Below are positions 40,286 through 49,062 of a DNA stretch of 64,000 nt, in pieces. The position numbers were made by a program, and so were the translations under genes. The notes below the pieces were generated by a model, which ran no database searches, was not told the origin of the DNA, and saw only the letters and a list, made by a program, of their open reading frames with translations. The stretch lies in contig JAPFFF010000031.1 in the NCBI GenBank assembly GCA_039105265.1, positions 1,364,001 through 1,428,000 on the forward strand, read 5' to 3'. Positions within the stretch are counted from its first letter, which is position 1, and the number at the start of each line of letters is the position of its first letter. This stretch comes from Tritrichomonas musculus (lineage: Eukaryota > Parabasalia > Tritrichomonadida > Tritrichomonadidae).

Positions 40286-40810
40286 ATGATTAAGAAGAGG
40301 GGTACAACCAATGGAGTTCAAGCAAATGTATCTTTAGAACCATCAGCAGCTGCATCATCTACATCAAACATCAACAACAACATTATTATTAATAAGAGAG
40401 ATGATGGCAAGGAAGACATTGTTATTACAAGAGACATTGGAGTGCAAACTGAACCTGTTGAAGTTGAACCAGATGTACGTAATGTTATACTTGAAGCATA
40501 TGCACAAATACTACTTAATCAAGACAAAGCACTACTAGCTAACATTATATCAAAGAAATGCATCATAGTACCTATTGAATCTCTTAGCAACATCATCAAA
40601 GCAATACTACATGTTAGTGAGGTTGAAGTACAACTTAATGAAGATGTTGGATGTTGTGCAGCTAAGAGCAATCCAATAAGAAAAATAGATGCTATTAAGA
40701 TTATTAAAGATAATGGAGAGGTAGTCATTGACTTGAAACAAGTATATAATAAAGAATATAATGAGCTTGTTAATAATTATCATGTATGCTTAAAATATTG
40801 CATAGTATAA
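40286..40810 (+). CDS. Polinton hypothetical protein with GVQTE motif, 174 aa
   Basis: A low-complexity Ser/Asn N-terminus, then RDIGVQTEPVEVEPD at residues 49-63 (LC8-like motif), then a helical hydrophobic domain (VILEAYAQILLNQDKALLAN; IVPIESLSNIIKAILHVSEV) and a Cys-containing C-terminus. Convergent with the next gene. Function unknown. Confidence 0.55.
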   Translation: MIKKRGTTNGVQANVSLEPSAAASSTSNINNNIIINKRDDGKEDIVITRDIGVQTEPVEVEPDVRNVILEAYAQILLNQDKALLANIISKKCIIVPIESLSNIIKAILHVSEVEVQLNEDVGCCAAKSNPIRKIDAIKIIKDNGEVVIDLKQVYNKEYNELVNNYHVCLKYCIV

Positions 40811-40862
40811 AAAAAGACATATATAAAAAAAACTTAAAATTAGAAGTAATTATTTTTTACTC

Positions 40863-41234
40863 TTACTCCTTGTCTTTTGGAGATGAAGCTTCTTGTTCAT
40901 CTTCATCATCTTCTTCTTGTGTCTCTTGCGAGTCAGGCACTATAGGCACGTGAAAGCCAATAGATTTTGGTGTTGTAGATTGAGGAATCTTTTTATGAAA
41001 AACCTCGCAGGTAGTGAGATTCATTTGAGTAAGTGCTTCAGCAATCTTGTTCATGTTTGCTTGTATCAAAGGGTCATAGATGGTGCAGACATTAGATGAT
41101 GTCGAGTTTATTATTTTTTGGTTGAACAGAAATATCACCTCTTTAATAGCATTGGCTATTTCAACATGAGCATTTTTGATAGCTAGCTTTTGCTGTTTTT
41201 GGAATTCTTTGAAGTCATTTCCAGAACGCGACAT
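40863..41234 (-). CDS. Polinton hypothetical protein, 123 aa
   Basis: Starts at the ATG at 41232-41234 behind a TTCATTTTTTAAA leader. It is helical (FQKQQKLAIKNAHVEIANAI; NMNKIAEALTQMNLTTCEVF) with an acidic Ser-rich tail (EEDDEDEQEASSPKDKE). It is divergent from the basic protein gene at 41311. No family is recognised. Confidence 0.5.
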   Translation of the reverse strand: MSRSGNDFKEFQKQQKLAIKNAHVEIANAIKEVIFLFNQKIINSTSSNVCTIYDPLIQANMNKIAEALTQMNLTTCEVFHKKIPQSTTPKSIGFHVPIVPDSQETQEEDDEDEQEASSPKDKE

Positions 41235-41310
41235 TTTAAAAAATGAAGTGATTTTGTTTGCGAATATTCAATTTTCAAAAATAATTCAATTTTTTTTCTC
41301 GAATGAAATC

Positions 41311-41589
41311 ATGAGCCAAAATTTAGATTTGGGTGAGTTCAAGGAAACAGCTATCATCAAGAAGTTGAAGAAGTCCAAGAGTAACAACAACCTCAAAAAT
41401 ATTGATACTGCAAAAACTGAAACAACAGAAAAACGTGGTAGAAAGCAAAAGTATGCAACAGTTGAAGAACGAAATGAAGCACGTAAACAACAGCAAAAGG
41501 CATATCGTGAAAGAAAGAAAAGAGAAATACAAAGTATGAAGGAAAAAATAATGTCGTATGAAAGCAAAAAGGTAGCTTATGAAGAATGA
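41311..41589 (+). CDS. Polinton basic bZIP-like protein, about 92 aa
   Basis: Started at ATG 41311 (MSQNLDLGEF), the best-placed start. The centre is strongly basic: EKRGRKQKYATVEERNEARK, then QQQKAYRERKKREIQSMKEK. This resembles small RKYAT-x-EER-type basic proteins seen in mobile elements and giant viruses, and the basic region of bZIP factors. It probably binds DNA. Its last codons (KKVAYEE) are copied into the tandem repeat that follows. Confidence 0.6.
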   Translation: MSQNLDLGEFKETAIIKKLKKSKSNNNLKNIDTAKTETTEKRGRKQKYATVEERNEARKQQQKAYRERKKREIQSMKEKIMSYESKKVAYEE

Positions 41590-41817
41590 GGTAGCTTATG
41601 AGGAAAAAGGTAGCTTATGAGGAAAAAGGTAGCTTATGAGGAAAAAGGTAGCTTATGAGGAAAAAGGTAGCTTATGAGGAAAAAGGTAGCTTATGAGGAA
41701 AAAGGTAGCTTATGAGGAAAAAGGTAGCTTATGAGGAAAAAGGTAGCTTATGAGGAAAAAGGTAGCTTATGAGGAAAAAGGTAGCTTATGAGGAAAAAGG
41801 TAGCTTATGAGGAAAAA
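41571..41817 (+). repeat. 19-bp tandem repeat, 13 copies
   Basis: The unit GGTAGCTTATGAGGAAAAA repeats thirteen times, nearly perfectly. The first copy overlaps the last coding codons of the basic protein, and the second follows right after its stop, so the array seems to have expanded from the gene's 3' end. 19 is not a multiple of three, so it is not coding. Confidence 0.95.
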
Positions 41818-41847
41818 CATGTAGTTAAAAAAAAACTTTTTTTTTAG

Positions 41848-42273
41848 TTATTCATTTTTCTTGTAGTACATTGTGATGAACTTCTTGTTTCTTTTCACTT
41901 TCTTATGTGTAAAGTGTCTCTTTGTTCCATCGAGATGCCCGAAACCAAGTCGAGTAATAGATAGTTCATGACCAAAGAACATGTTGTACAAGTTAACAAT
42001 GTCTCTTGCAGGATAACAATCTTTTTCGAGGCTGTCAAACCATTCATCATACCTCTTTTTTTGTTTTGCTCGAAGTCGATGTGCATCATTTTCAAGAGCA
42101 TGAGCATAATTTTCACACATCGTTCTTAAATTTGATGTATCATCTTCAACTTTTAGTTGAGATATTTTTTTCGACATGTTTATATTAATTTTGTAGTCGA
42201 ATGAATCATGATCTTTAGGAGGTGTTTGTTTTTGTAAAATATCTTCTATTTTATCTTCTTCTTCATTCATCAT
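41848..42273 (-). CDS. Polinton hypothetical protein, 141 aa
   Basis: Acidic start (MMNEEEDKIEDILQKQ), then a helical region with ENYAHALENDAHRLRAKQKK, RYDEWFDSLEKDCYPARDIV, and a basic tail (GTKRHFTHKKVKRNKKFITM). It may bind nucleic acid. The T-rich tail of the 19-bp array lies downstream. Not recognised. Confidence 0.5.
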   Translation of the reverse strand: MMNEEEDKIEDILQKQTPPKDHDSFDYKININMSKKISQLKVEDDTSNLRTMCENYAHALENDAHRLRAKQKKRYDEWFDSLEKDCYPARDIVNLYNMFFGHELSITRLGFGHLDGTKRHFTHKKVKRNKKFITMYYKKNE

Positions 42274-42463
42274 TAATAAAATAATAGTGATATTAATAAA
42301 TATATTTTTTTAAAATTTCAATATATTTTATTTTTTTTAATTCAATTTTTGAATTTTTATAGTGTATATAACTTTTTCAAAGAAAAATATCCACCTTCGA
42401 GTTTTTCTACGAAATTTAAAATTTAGTGATATCAACTAGAAAATAGATCATTTTTATACTTGT

Positions 42464-43903
42464 ATGTCATACAACTACAGCTCAGACAGCGATGTTAGTC
42501 TATTTGACTCGATCGAGCAATCGGGTCAACAAGCTCCACCATCAGATCCGCCATCAGCTCCACCCACAGAAGTTTGGCTCAAGAACATGACCCCAGAACA
42601 ACTCGAATCCATGCGACTGTTCATCATGAAGCAGCAAGAAGAAGCAGCAGCTAGATTAAAGAAGAAGCAGCAAGAAGAAGAAGCAGCTAGATTGAAGAAG
42701 AAGCAAGAAGAAGAAGAAGCAGCTCGATTGAAGAAGCAACAAGAAGAAGAAGCAGCTAGATTGAAGAAGCAGCAAGAAGAAGAAGCAGCTAGATTGAAGA
42801 AGCAGCAAGAAGAAGAAGCAAGAAGGAAGAAGAAGCAAGAAGAAGAAGCATTAGCAAGATTGAAGCAAGAAGACGATGCAAGAAGGAAGAATCCATATGT
42901 TCCAATTTCAAATAAAGTCTTTCCACCACCTCGCTCATATAATATAATACAAGTTCCTCCACCTCCTCCACCTCCATCTAATCAACAAATACCGCCACCT
43001 CCAAGTGTTCTTGCTAGACCATCTTCATTTGCCGAGAAACAAAAATTCGGTTCCAATCCAAAAGAAGAAACAAAGATAGAAGGAGAAGAAGAAGAAGTTG
43101 ATCATGAACAAGAACAAGAACCAGTTCACAGAGAACCATATAAGCCACCGAAAAGTGTTCATGATATGAAATCCAATAGTGATTATAAGGAGGATAATGT
43201 TCGTCCATTCGACTTTCGAGAAGAAATGGAACAATTAATAGAAGAAAATGAAAACTTGAAAGAACGATTAACGAAGTTGGAGGAGAAAATGACTGGTGTA
43301 GAATTTCACATTGAAGACATCAATCACAATGCTGAAGAACTCAGGAAAGACATTGATAATAACGACGAATACGCACTCGAGCTGATGAAATTGGAACTTG
43401 CTCCAAAAAAGGTGGCGAAGTACATTAACAAAATTCACGATCTAAAGAAGGACGTGGCGGATCTGAAAAATGCTCAACAAGCTGGTCCTCCAACAGATGA
43501 TGCATTTGCTGAAAAGTTGGCAAGATCGAGATTGATGATGGTAGAAGTTGATTATCTTCGAAACATGATGGACGCTATTGAATCATATGACAAGAAAAAA
43601 GCACCAGAGATGATAAACGTGTTCAAGTCCTATGGATGGAAGTTGTCCAATTGCATTTATCATCTTCGACCATACTTATCACCAGAAGAGAAAGAGAAGT
43701 TGGACAAAGCATGCAGCTTCGAGAGAAAAGGAAAGAAGCAATCACCGAAGCAAGTGCTGAATGCCATTAAGCAATTTGGTGAATCAATGGAGAAGAACGA
43801 AATTGAACGGAACTCTGACTCGAAGTCGAAAGGACATGAGTTCCAATATCATTTTCCATATCTCGAAGATAATGTCGTTGATGATGATGATTACCCCCAA
43901 TAA
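42464..43903 (+). CDS. Polinton coiled-coil/single-alpha-helix protein, 479 aa
   Basis: Residues 60-140 are repeated charged helix units (EEEAARLKKQQ type), a likely single alpha helix. They are followed by a polyproline segment (VPPPPPPPSNQQIPPPPS), an acidic linker, and a long coiled coil (residues about 255-380, LIEENENLKERLTKLEEKMT). A helical C-terminus has YGWKLSNCIYHLRPYLSPEE. The gene precedes the polymerase. A structural or DNA-organising role is possible. No enzyme motif. Confidence 0.6.
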   Translation: MSYNYSSDSDVSLFDSIEQSGQQAPPSDPPSAPPTEVWLKNMTPEQLESMRLFIMKQQEEAAARLKKKQQEEEAARLKKKQEEEEAARLKKQQEEEAARLKKQQEEEAARLKKQQEEEARRKKKQEEEALARLKQEDDARRKNPYVPISNKVFPPPRSYNIIQVPPPPPPPSNQQIPPPPSVLARPSSFAEKQKFGSNPKEETKIEGEEEEVDHEQEQEPVHREPYKPPKSVHDMKSNSDYKEDNVRPFDFREEMEQLIEENENLKERLTKLEEKMTGVEFHIEDINHNAEELRKDIDNNDEYALELMKLELAPKKVAKYINKIHDLKKDVADLKNAQQAGPPTDDAFAEKLARSRLMMVEVDYLRNMMDAIESYDKKKAPEMINVFKSYGWKLSNCIYHLRPYLSPEEKEKLDKACSFERKGKKQSPKQVLNAIKQFGESMEKNEIERNSDSKSKGHEFQYHFPYLEDNVVDDDDYPQ

Positions 43904-43984
43904 GATAGGTCATAACTAAAAAATAATTTTTTAACTTTTTCTTTGTTTTTATTTTTATCGTTTCACTTTTATTTTAGGTTAAAC

Positions 43985-46900
43985 ATGAACAAGGACATTG
44001 AAGATAATTTTTTAGATGCTATTGGAGATGTCTATGCTGATACAAAATCACAGTTTCGTCGTGAATATAATCGACGTGCAAAACAATACCAAAAGAAAGA
44101 CAAATTTAAAGAAGAAATGAGGAAGCTCATGATTCCTGCAGGACAAGGTATTGGTTTTGCTACAGACATCAATCAAGATGAAGATAAGAGGTACGCATTT
44201 ACGGAAGCACTACGACAGATACATAAAAAGAAAAATGTTGGAAGACCTATTGTTAAAGCAATTGCACTTGATGGAACTCACAAGTACTTCACACTCAGTG
44301 ATAAGCACAACATCGAAAGTACATTAGGACATATAACAGGAGAACTTGATTTAAGTGAAGACCAATCAGACACTAATCCATATATCTCAAACATGTTCAT
44401 TCCAGTTCGATATGAGGTACAATTTATTGACATGAACAAAACAAATGATGGTGTTCATTTTAGAACCAAGATGCAAGATATGGATACTCATGAAATCTAT
44501 GATGATGAAGTCGAAATTGATGAAGACTATCGAAATACACCAGAAGGTAGTTTTTTCCCATACATCAATCTATCACCTATAGACTTATCTACATACCAAA
44601 TCTTTCATGAGGTAAGGAAAGAGAACTACAGAGATAATTGTTTTGTATATGCTTGTATACAATCAGGTGTGTTCACTGATGATGAAATAGATGACTTACG
44701 ATTTTTTGTTCAAACAAGAGCCATACCTAATAACAAGATAGAAGAAGTAGCTAAAAAGTTCAAGTGCAATTTTAGTATCATTAGAATTGTTGAACAACCT
44801 GATAAATACAAGTATGAAACAAGAATCAACACCAGAAAGAAAAAATGGTCTGTTGATTTTAAAAGAGAAGTTAACCTGATATTGTTCAAAGACCATTATA
44901 TGCTCAACAGGAAAATACCTTGTACATTATTCTACCTTCAACACTATGAAGAACTTGATAGAACATTTGCATATATGCCTTTTGACAAAAGATGTATGAT
45001 AGCAAGATTGGAGAAAAATGGAAAGACTGTCAAAGACTATAAACATGAAGGAATCAAACCAATAACCTTTTTCCAAAAGATGTTTGAGTTACATCTATTT
45101 GAAGAAATCAAAGCATGCGAAATGGATATTATCAACACAACTGAATATGAACATGTTAATGACTATGTAAGTCTCGAATATAATGCAGAACATAGTACAA
45201 GACTCATTGAGAATAATAAAAAGAAACAAAATACATGGTCAAGGATTTATTATAGTGACTTCGAAACAAACTCGACAGTCAGTCCACATATACCATATCT
45301 CAATTGTACGATCTTTCGAGATGGAGCCAACATACATAAAATATCTATTCAAGGTGAAGATTGTGGACAGAAGCTCTTGAATTATTTATGGAGTGGCTCA
45401 TTAACATATTTTCATAACCTCAAGTATGATGCATGTTTTTTCATTAACACACCTGGATGGGATACACAGATAACAGAACGAAGTGGAACTGTGTTGCAAA
45501 TCATCATGACATTATTCGAAGAAGGTACAAGGAAAGTCAAAAAGCGATTAACATTCAGGAACTCATATAGTATAATACCTCAAGCATTAAGTAAATTTGC
45601 TACAATGTTCAACCTCAATGTTCACAAGGAAGTCATGGCATATAAGCTATATACACAAGAGAACATTCAAAGAAGAATTGTTGATGCTACTGAGTTCCAA
45701 CAGCAATACATCGATGAAAATGCAGATAAGTTATCGAAAGCACAACTTGATGCAAACTGCAAGCAGATTATCGAAAATGCAAAAATCGCAAATTGCTATA
45801 ATGATGGCAAAATCGACATCATTAAATATGCCATCTTCTATTGTTTCAAGGACTGTATTGTTTTGATGAAGGGAATGGAAAAATTTAATGAAGACCTGAA
45901 AGCAGTCTTTAAAGAGACAAAGACAGATATGTATGGTGTTCATGATTTTATATCTATAAGTGCTATTGGATACTGCTTTGCCAAGAAATATGGTTGCTTT
46001 GATGGATGTTATGAACTATCAGGTAAGTGTCAAGACTTCATACAACGATGTGTCTCTGGTGGAAGAACAATGACAGCAGGTAATGAAAAGCAATACATCG
46101 AAGGAAAGATACAAGACTTTGATGCAGTTAGCTTATATCCATCTGCAATGTATGTTATGGATGGTATACCATTAGGAAGACCTAAAGTAATATCACAAGG
46201 TACAACACATGAACAACTTATGCAATATGATACATTCTTTATCGAAGTCAACATCAAGAAACTCGAATGTAAATCAAAAGAGCCATATAAATTTGGACAA
46301 GTATTTACAAGGAATGAAGCAGGTAGTAAAATATTCGGCAATTTCCTTGTTGACCATTATTATATCGATAAAGTAGGTCTCATGGACTTGTTCGAATTTT
46401 ATGATGTTGAATATGAGTTAATACGTGGCTATTACTTTGATGAAGGATTTAACAAGAAAATCAATGAGTTCATTGAGAAGCTCTTTAATCTCAGGGCAAG
46501 TTATAAAAAGCAAAAGAACCCTCTTGAACAAACAATAAAGCTCCTCCTCAACTCCATATATGGCAAGTCAATATTGAAAGCAACAAAGACTGAAACCAAG
46601 ACAGTACCAAAAAGCCAACTATACAAGTACCTATGGAGGAACTACAACTTTATCAAGGAGGTTGTTGAAGATGCTAATATTGATAAGTGCTATGTCAAGA
46701 AGTTGAAACCAATTAATGACCATTTCAACCTACCTCAATTTGGTGCAAGCGTTCTCTCTTGGAGTAAGCACTTAATGAACAGGGTTATGGCTACAGCTGA
46801 GCAAGCAGGTATACCTATCTTTTATCAAGATACTGATAGTATGCATGTACTTGAAAAAGATGTACCAAGGATAGCTGACTTATTCCAGTTCAAGTATCAT

Positions 46901-47260
46901 CAACCTCTTATTGGAAAAAATATGTGTCAGTTTCATAATGACTTTGATGAGTTCCAAGGTAGTCAGGGAGAAATACACTCAAGAAAACTCATTGCACTTG
47001 GTAAAAAGAGCTACCTCGATATCTTGGTTGATGAACAAGGAAATGAAGGATATCATATTAGACTCAAAGGAATTCCAAAACAAGTTATTCTCAACAAGTG
47101 CAAAAGGATGGATATCTCAGTTGAAGAGCTTTTTGAAAGAATGCATGAAGGAGAAAGTATGACATTTGATTTGTTGGATGGTTCGAATGCATTCAGGAAG
47201 TCAAAGACATTTCAACAAACCAACTTACCCAAATTTGCACGTACTCTTAGGTTTACTTAG
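43985..47260 (+). CDS. Polinton protein-primed DNA polymerase B
   Basis: About 1091 aa from ATG 43985. The exonuclease part has DFET (D425) and FHNLKYDACFF. The polymerase part has motif A DFDAVSLYPSAM (about residue 713), motif B LLLNSIYGKS (about 860), motif C YQDTDSMHV (about 949) and a following KKSYLDIL. This set is diagnostic of protein-primed PolB. An extra N-terminal region contains RDNCFVYACIQSG (C219) and LFKDHYMLN (H about 303), suggestive of an OTU/papain-like fold. The polymerase replicates the element from its ends using a terminal protein. Confidence 0.95.
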   Translation: MNKDIEDNFLDAIGDVYADTKSQFRREYNRRAKQYQKKDKFKEEMRKLMIPAGQGIGFATDINQDEDKRYAFTEALRQIHKKKNVGRPIVKAIALDGTHKYFTLSDKHNIESTLGHITGELDLSEDQSDTNPYISNMFIPVRYEVQFIDMNKTNDGVHFRTKMQDMDTHEIYDDEVEIDEDYRNTPEGSFFPYINLSPIDLSTYQIFHEVRKENYRDNCFVYACIQSGVFTDDEIDDLRFFVQTRAIPNNKIEEVAKKFKCNFSIIRIVEQPDKYKYETRINTRKKKWSVDFKREVNLILFKDHYMLNRKIPCTLFYLQHYEELDRTFAYMPFDKRCMIARLEKNGKTVKDYKHEGIKPITFFQKMFELHLFEEIKACEMDIINTTEYEHVNDYVSLEYNAEHSTRLIENNKKKQNTWSRIYYSDFETNSTVSPHIPYLNCTIFRDGANIHKISIQGEDCGQKLLNYLWSGSLTYFHNLKYDACFFINTPGWDTQITERSGTVLQIIMTLFEEGTRKVKKRLTFRNSYSIIPQALSKFATMFNLNVHKEVMAYKLYTQENIQRRIVDATEFQQQYIDENADKLSKAQLDANCKQIIENAKIANCYNDGKIDIIKYAIFYCFKDCIVLMKGMEKFNEDLKAVFKETKTDMYGVHDFISISAIGYCFAKKYGCFDGCYELSGKCQDFIQRCVSGGRTMTAGNEKQYIEGKIQDFDAVSLYPSAMYVMDGIPLGRPKVISQGTTHEQLMQYDTFFIEVNIKKLECKSKEPYKFGQVFTRNEAGSKIFGNFLVDHYYIDKVGLMDLFEFYDVEYELIRGYYFDEGFNKKINEFIEKLFNLRASYKKQKNPLEQTIKLLLNSIYGKSILKATKTETKTVPKSQLYKYLWRNYNFIKEVVEDANIDKCYVKKLKPINDHFNLPQFGASVLSWSKHLMNRVMATAEQAGIPIFYQDTDSMHVLEKDVPRIADLFQFKYHQPLIGKNMCQFHNDFDEFQGSQGEIHSRKLIALGKKSYLDILVDEQGNEGYHIRLKGIPKQVILNKCKRMDISVEELFERMHEGESMTFDLLDGSNAFRKSKTFQQTNLPKFARTLRFT

Positions 47261-47993
47261 TTATAACATCATTGATATCAGTCGAGTTAGATGGTTTAAT
47301 TTTGATAGTTATGAACAAAGGACTTTTTAACAATATCGGCTGGTATTGAAAATCTACTAAACTTAATTCTAAAAACTTTAATGAATCTGTAAATGTTTTT
47401 ATTTTTAAAGGCTTACCCTCAGTCTCGAAATCATAGATAAGTGGTTTCTTATCTACAGTGAAGGTATTTATTGTACCAATAACTGAAGGTGTATATTGTT
47501 GTTCACCTATATTCGAGTATATGGCATTACCTTGTAGTGATACTAGATACAACTTAGTATGATTTAATATTGGTATATCTTTTATTATATAGGTTGTATT
47601 AGCAGGTAACTCTAAAGGCAATGGAGTATTATAAAGACCAGTTACTAATGCAGCTCGATGAGTTAAAGACGTAATGGTAGTCTTCATTGTGGTTTTTATT
47701 TGGAATGTTCTTGTTTCTTGTTTATACTCCCATTGAAACCAAGACATTAAATTTAATACCGATTGTAATTCTTTGATTGTATAAGAAAATTTAGGAGTTC
47801 GAAAATAGGCTTTAATAGGTACTGAATCACTTGACATCTCAATATAATCTTCATCATTGGTTAACAGAATATTACTCAAGGTGCTTAATGAAGATACATA
47901 ATACTTGACATATTTACACTTCCAAGGTATATCTAAATTAACTGATACCTTATTATATTCATCTGCATTTGTGCTTTGTACTGATACTAGCAT
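47253..47993 (-). CDS. Polinton minor capsid/penton candidate (single jelly roll), 246 aa
   Basis: Beta-rich: an N-terminal MLVSVQSTNADEYNKVSVNL, a middle LPANTTYIIKDIPILNHTKL, and the ending LKFLELSLVDFQYQPILLKS with PLFITIKIKPS. This ending is the type found in Polinton minor capsid (penton) proteins. It overlaps the polymerase gene by 8 bp tail-to-tail and is divergent from the next gene with a 16-bp gap. The role is inference. Confidence 0.6.
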   Translation of the reverse strand: MLVSVQSTNADEYNKVSVNLDIPWKCKYVKYYVSSLSTLSNILLTNDEDYIEMSSDSVPIKAYFRTPKFSYTIKELQSVLNLMSWFQWEYKQETRTFQIKTTMKTTITSLTHRAALVTGLYNTPLPLELPANTTYIIKDIPILNHTKLYLVSLQGNAIYSNIGEQQYTPSVIGTINTFTVDKKPLIYDFETEGKPLKIKTFTDSLKFLELSLVDFQYQPILLKSPLFITIKIKPSNSTDINDVITK

Positions 47994-48009
47994 TTTATTA
48001 TATCCTAAA
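47994..48009. promoter_or_regulatory. 16-bp divergent intergenic start region
   Basis: Two opposed ATGs (minus strand at 47991-47993, plus strand at 48010-48012) are only 16 bp apart. The surrounding sequence is symmetric: CATTTTA on one side and TAAAATG on the other. Any upstream promoter for each gene must lie within or inside the other gene. Confidence 0.5.
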
Positions 48010-49062
48010 ATGTCAATTAAAGTTTATTCTTTGTTATCAGGAGAAACAGAGAAGCTAAAAGACAAAGACATAGAGATAAGTGTTAATGATGAAAACAACA
48101 TCGATATCATAAGAGGTGGAGACCCTAAAGATTATCCAAAATTCAGTTGCTTATATAATAAGGAAGAGATAGACATAAAATTGGTTAGTGACTATCTGGA
48201 TAAAAATGGGCTCGAGTCTTTTGGTGCTCTTAACATTATGGGAGGTAAAGGTATATATACATGGAATACTGATGGTACACTAACGACAAAAATACAATAT
48301 TGTGCTAGTCTCAATAAACTATATGAAAGATTAAGAGACAGTGCTAAAAATTTAGAAGTCTTTTTAACCAAAATGAGGGAAGATGTAGATTCTGGTATTG
48401 CACCCGGAGCTACCTTAAAATATTTCACTGGAGAGATAAGTGATAAAGATATAATAGAAGAAGAATATGATGTTAGTACATATAAGAAGTTAATAGAAGC
48501 ATTAACAGCGAATCAAAAAGGTATGTTAGATGTTATGAATTTAATGATTCAAAATATAGATGAAGTTAATAATGCAATTGTTCCAAGTATCGATTGGAAT
48601 ACATTAAAGGACTTAAAAATAATTGTCGAACATGTAGATGAAACTACCAAAGCAATTACCTATGGAACAGATACAATAAAACCTAAAAACATGGAAACTA
48701 TAATAAAAGAGTTAAGTACAAGTAATGATAATATATCAAAGTGGATAAAAAATAATACTGTTGATTTTACTGAGATTGAGCCCATTAAATATGTAGATTT
48801 AAAAGTTAATGAAACTACTAATGAAACTATCTTTGATGTCAATGAGACAAAGATAAATAACATGAAAGACTTTGCTGAGAAAACAAATACAACAGCTGCT
48901 AATATTACTAAATGGATAGATGCATTAAATGATCAAACCATAAGTTATGAGACTCTCTTGAACTTAACAGGTGGTAATACTTCCATGTGCCTAATTAATA
49001 AAACAACTGGTGAACCAGAAATACATGAGGTTAAAATAGAAATTGATGAAACTACCACCTGA
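48010..49062 (+). CDS. Polinton hypothetical protein, about 350 aa, helical
   Basis: Starts at ATG 48010 (MSIKVYSLLSGETEKLKDKD). A beta-like head is followed by long helical/coiled segments (LIEALTANQKGMLDVMNLMI; NMKDFAEKTNTTAANITKWI). Precedes the large fibre-like gene. It may be a stalk or adaptor of the same structure. No family is recognised. Confidence 0.55.
   Translation: MSIKVYSLLSGETEKLKDKDIEISVNDENNIDIIRGGDPKDYPKFSCLYNKEEIDIKLVSDYLDKNGLESFGALNIMGGKGIYTWNTDGTLTTKIQYCASLNKLYERLRDSAKNLEVFLTKMREDVDSGIAPGATLKYFTGEISDKDIIEEEYDVSTYKKLIEALTANQKGMLDVMNLMIQNIDEVNNAIVPSIDWNTLKDLKIIVEHVDETTKAITYGTDTIKPKNMETIIKELSTSNDNISKWIKNNTVDFTEIEPIKYVDLKVNETTNETIFDVNETKINNMKDFAEKTNTTAANITKWIDALNDQTISYETLLNLTGGNTSMCLINKTTGEPEIHEVKIEIDETTT

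Noticed and set aside
41571-41817. 19-bp array as a CRISPR array
   Set aside because: Units are directly adjacent with no spacers, in a eukaryotic mobile element.
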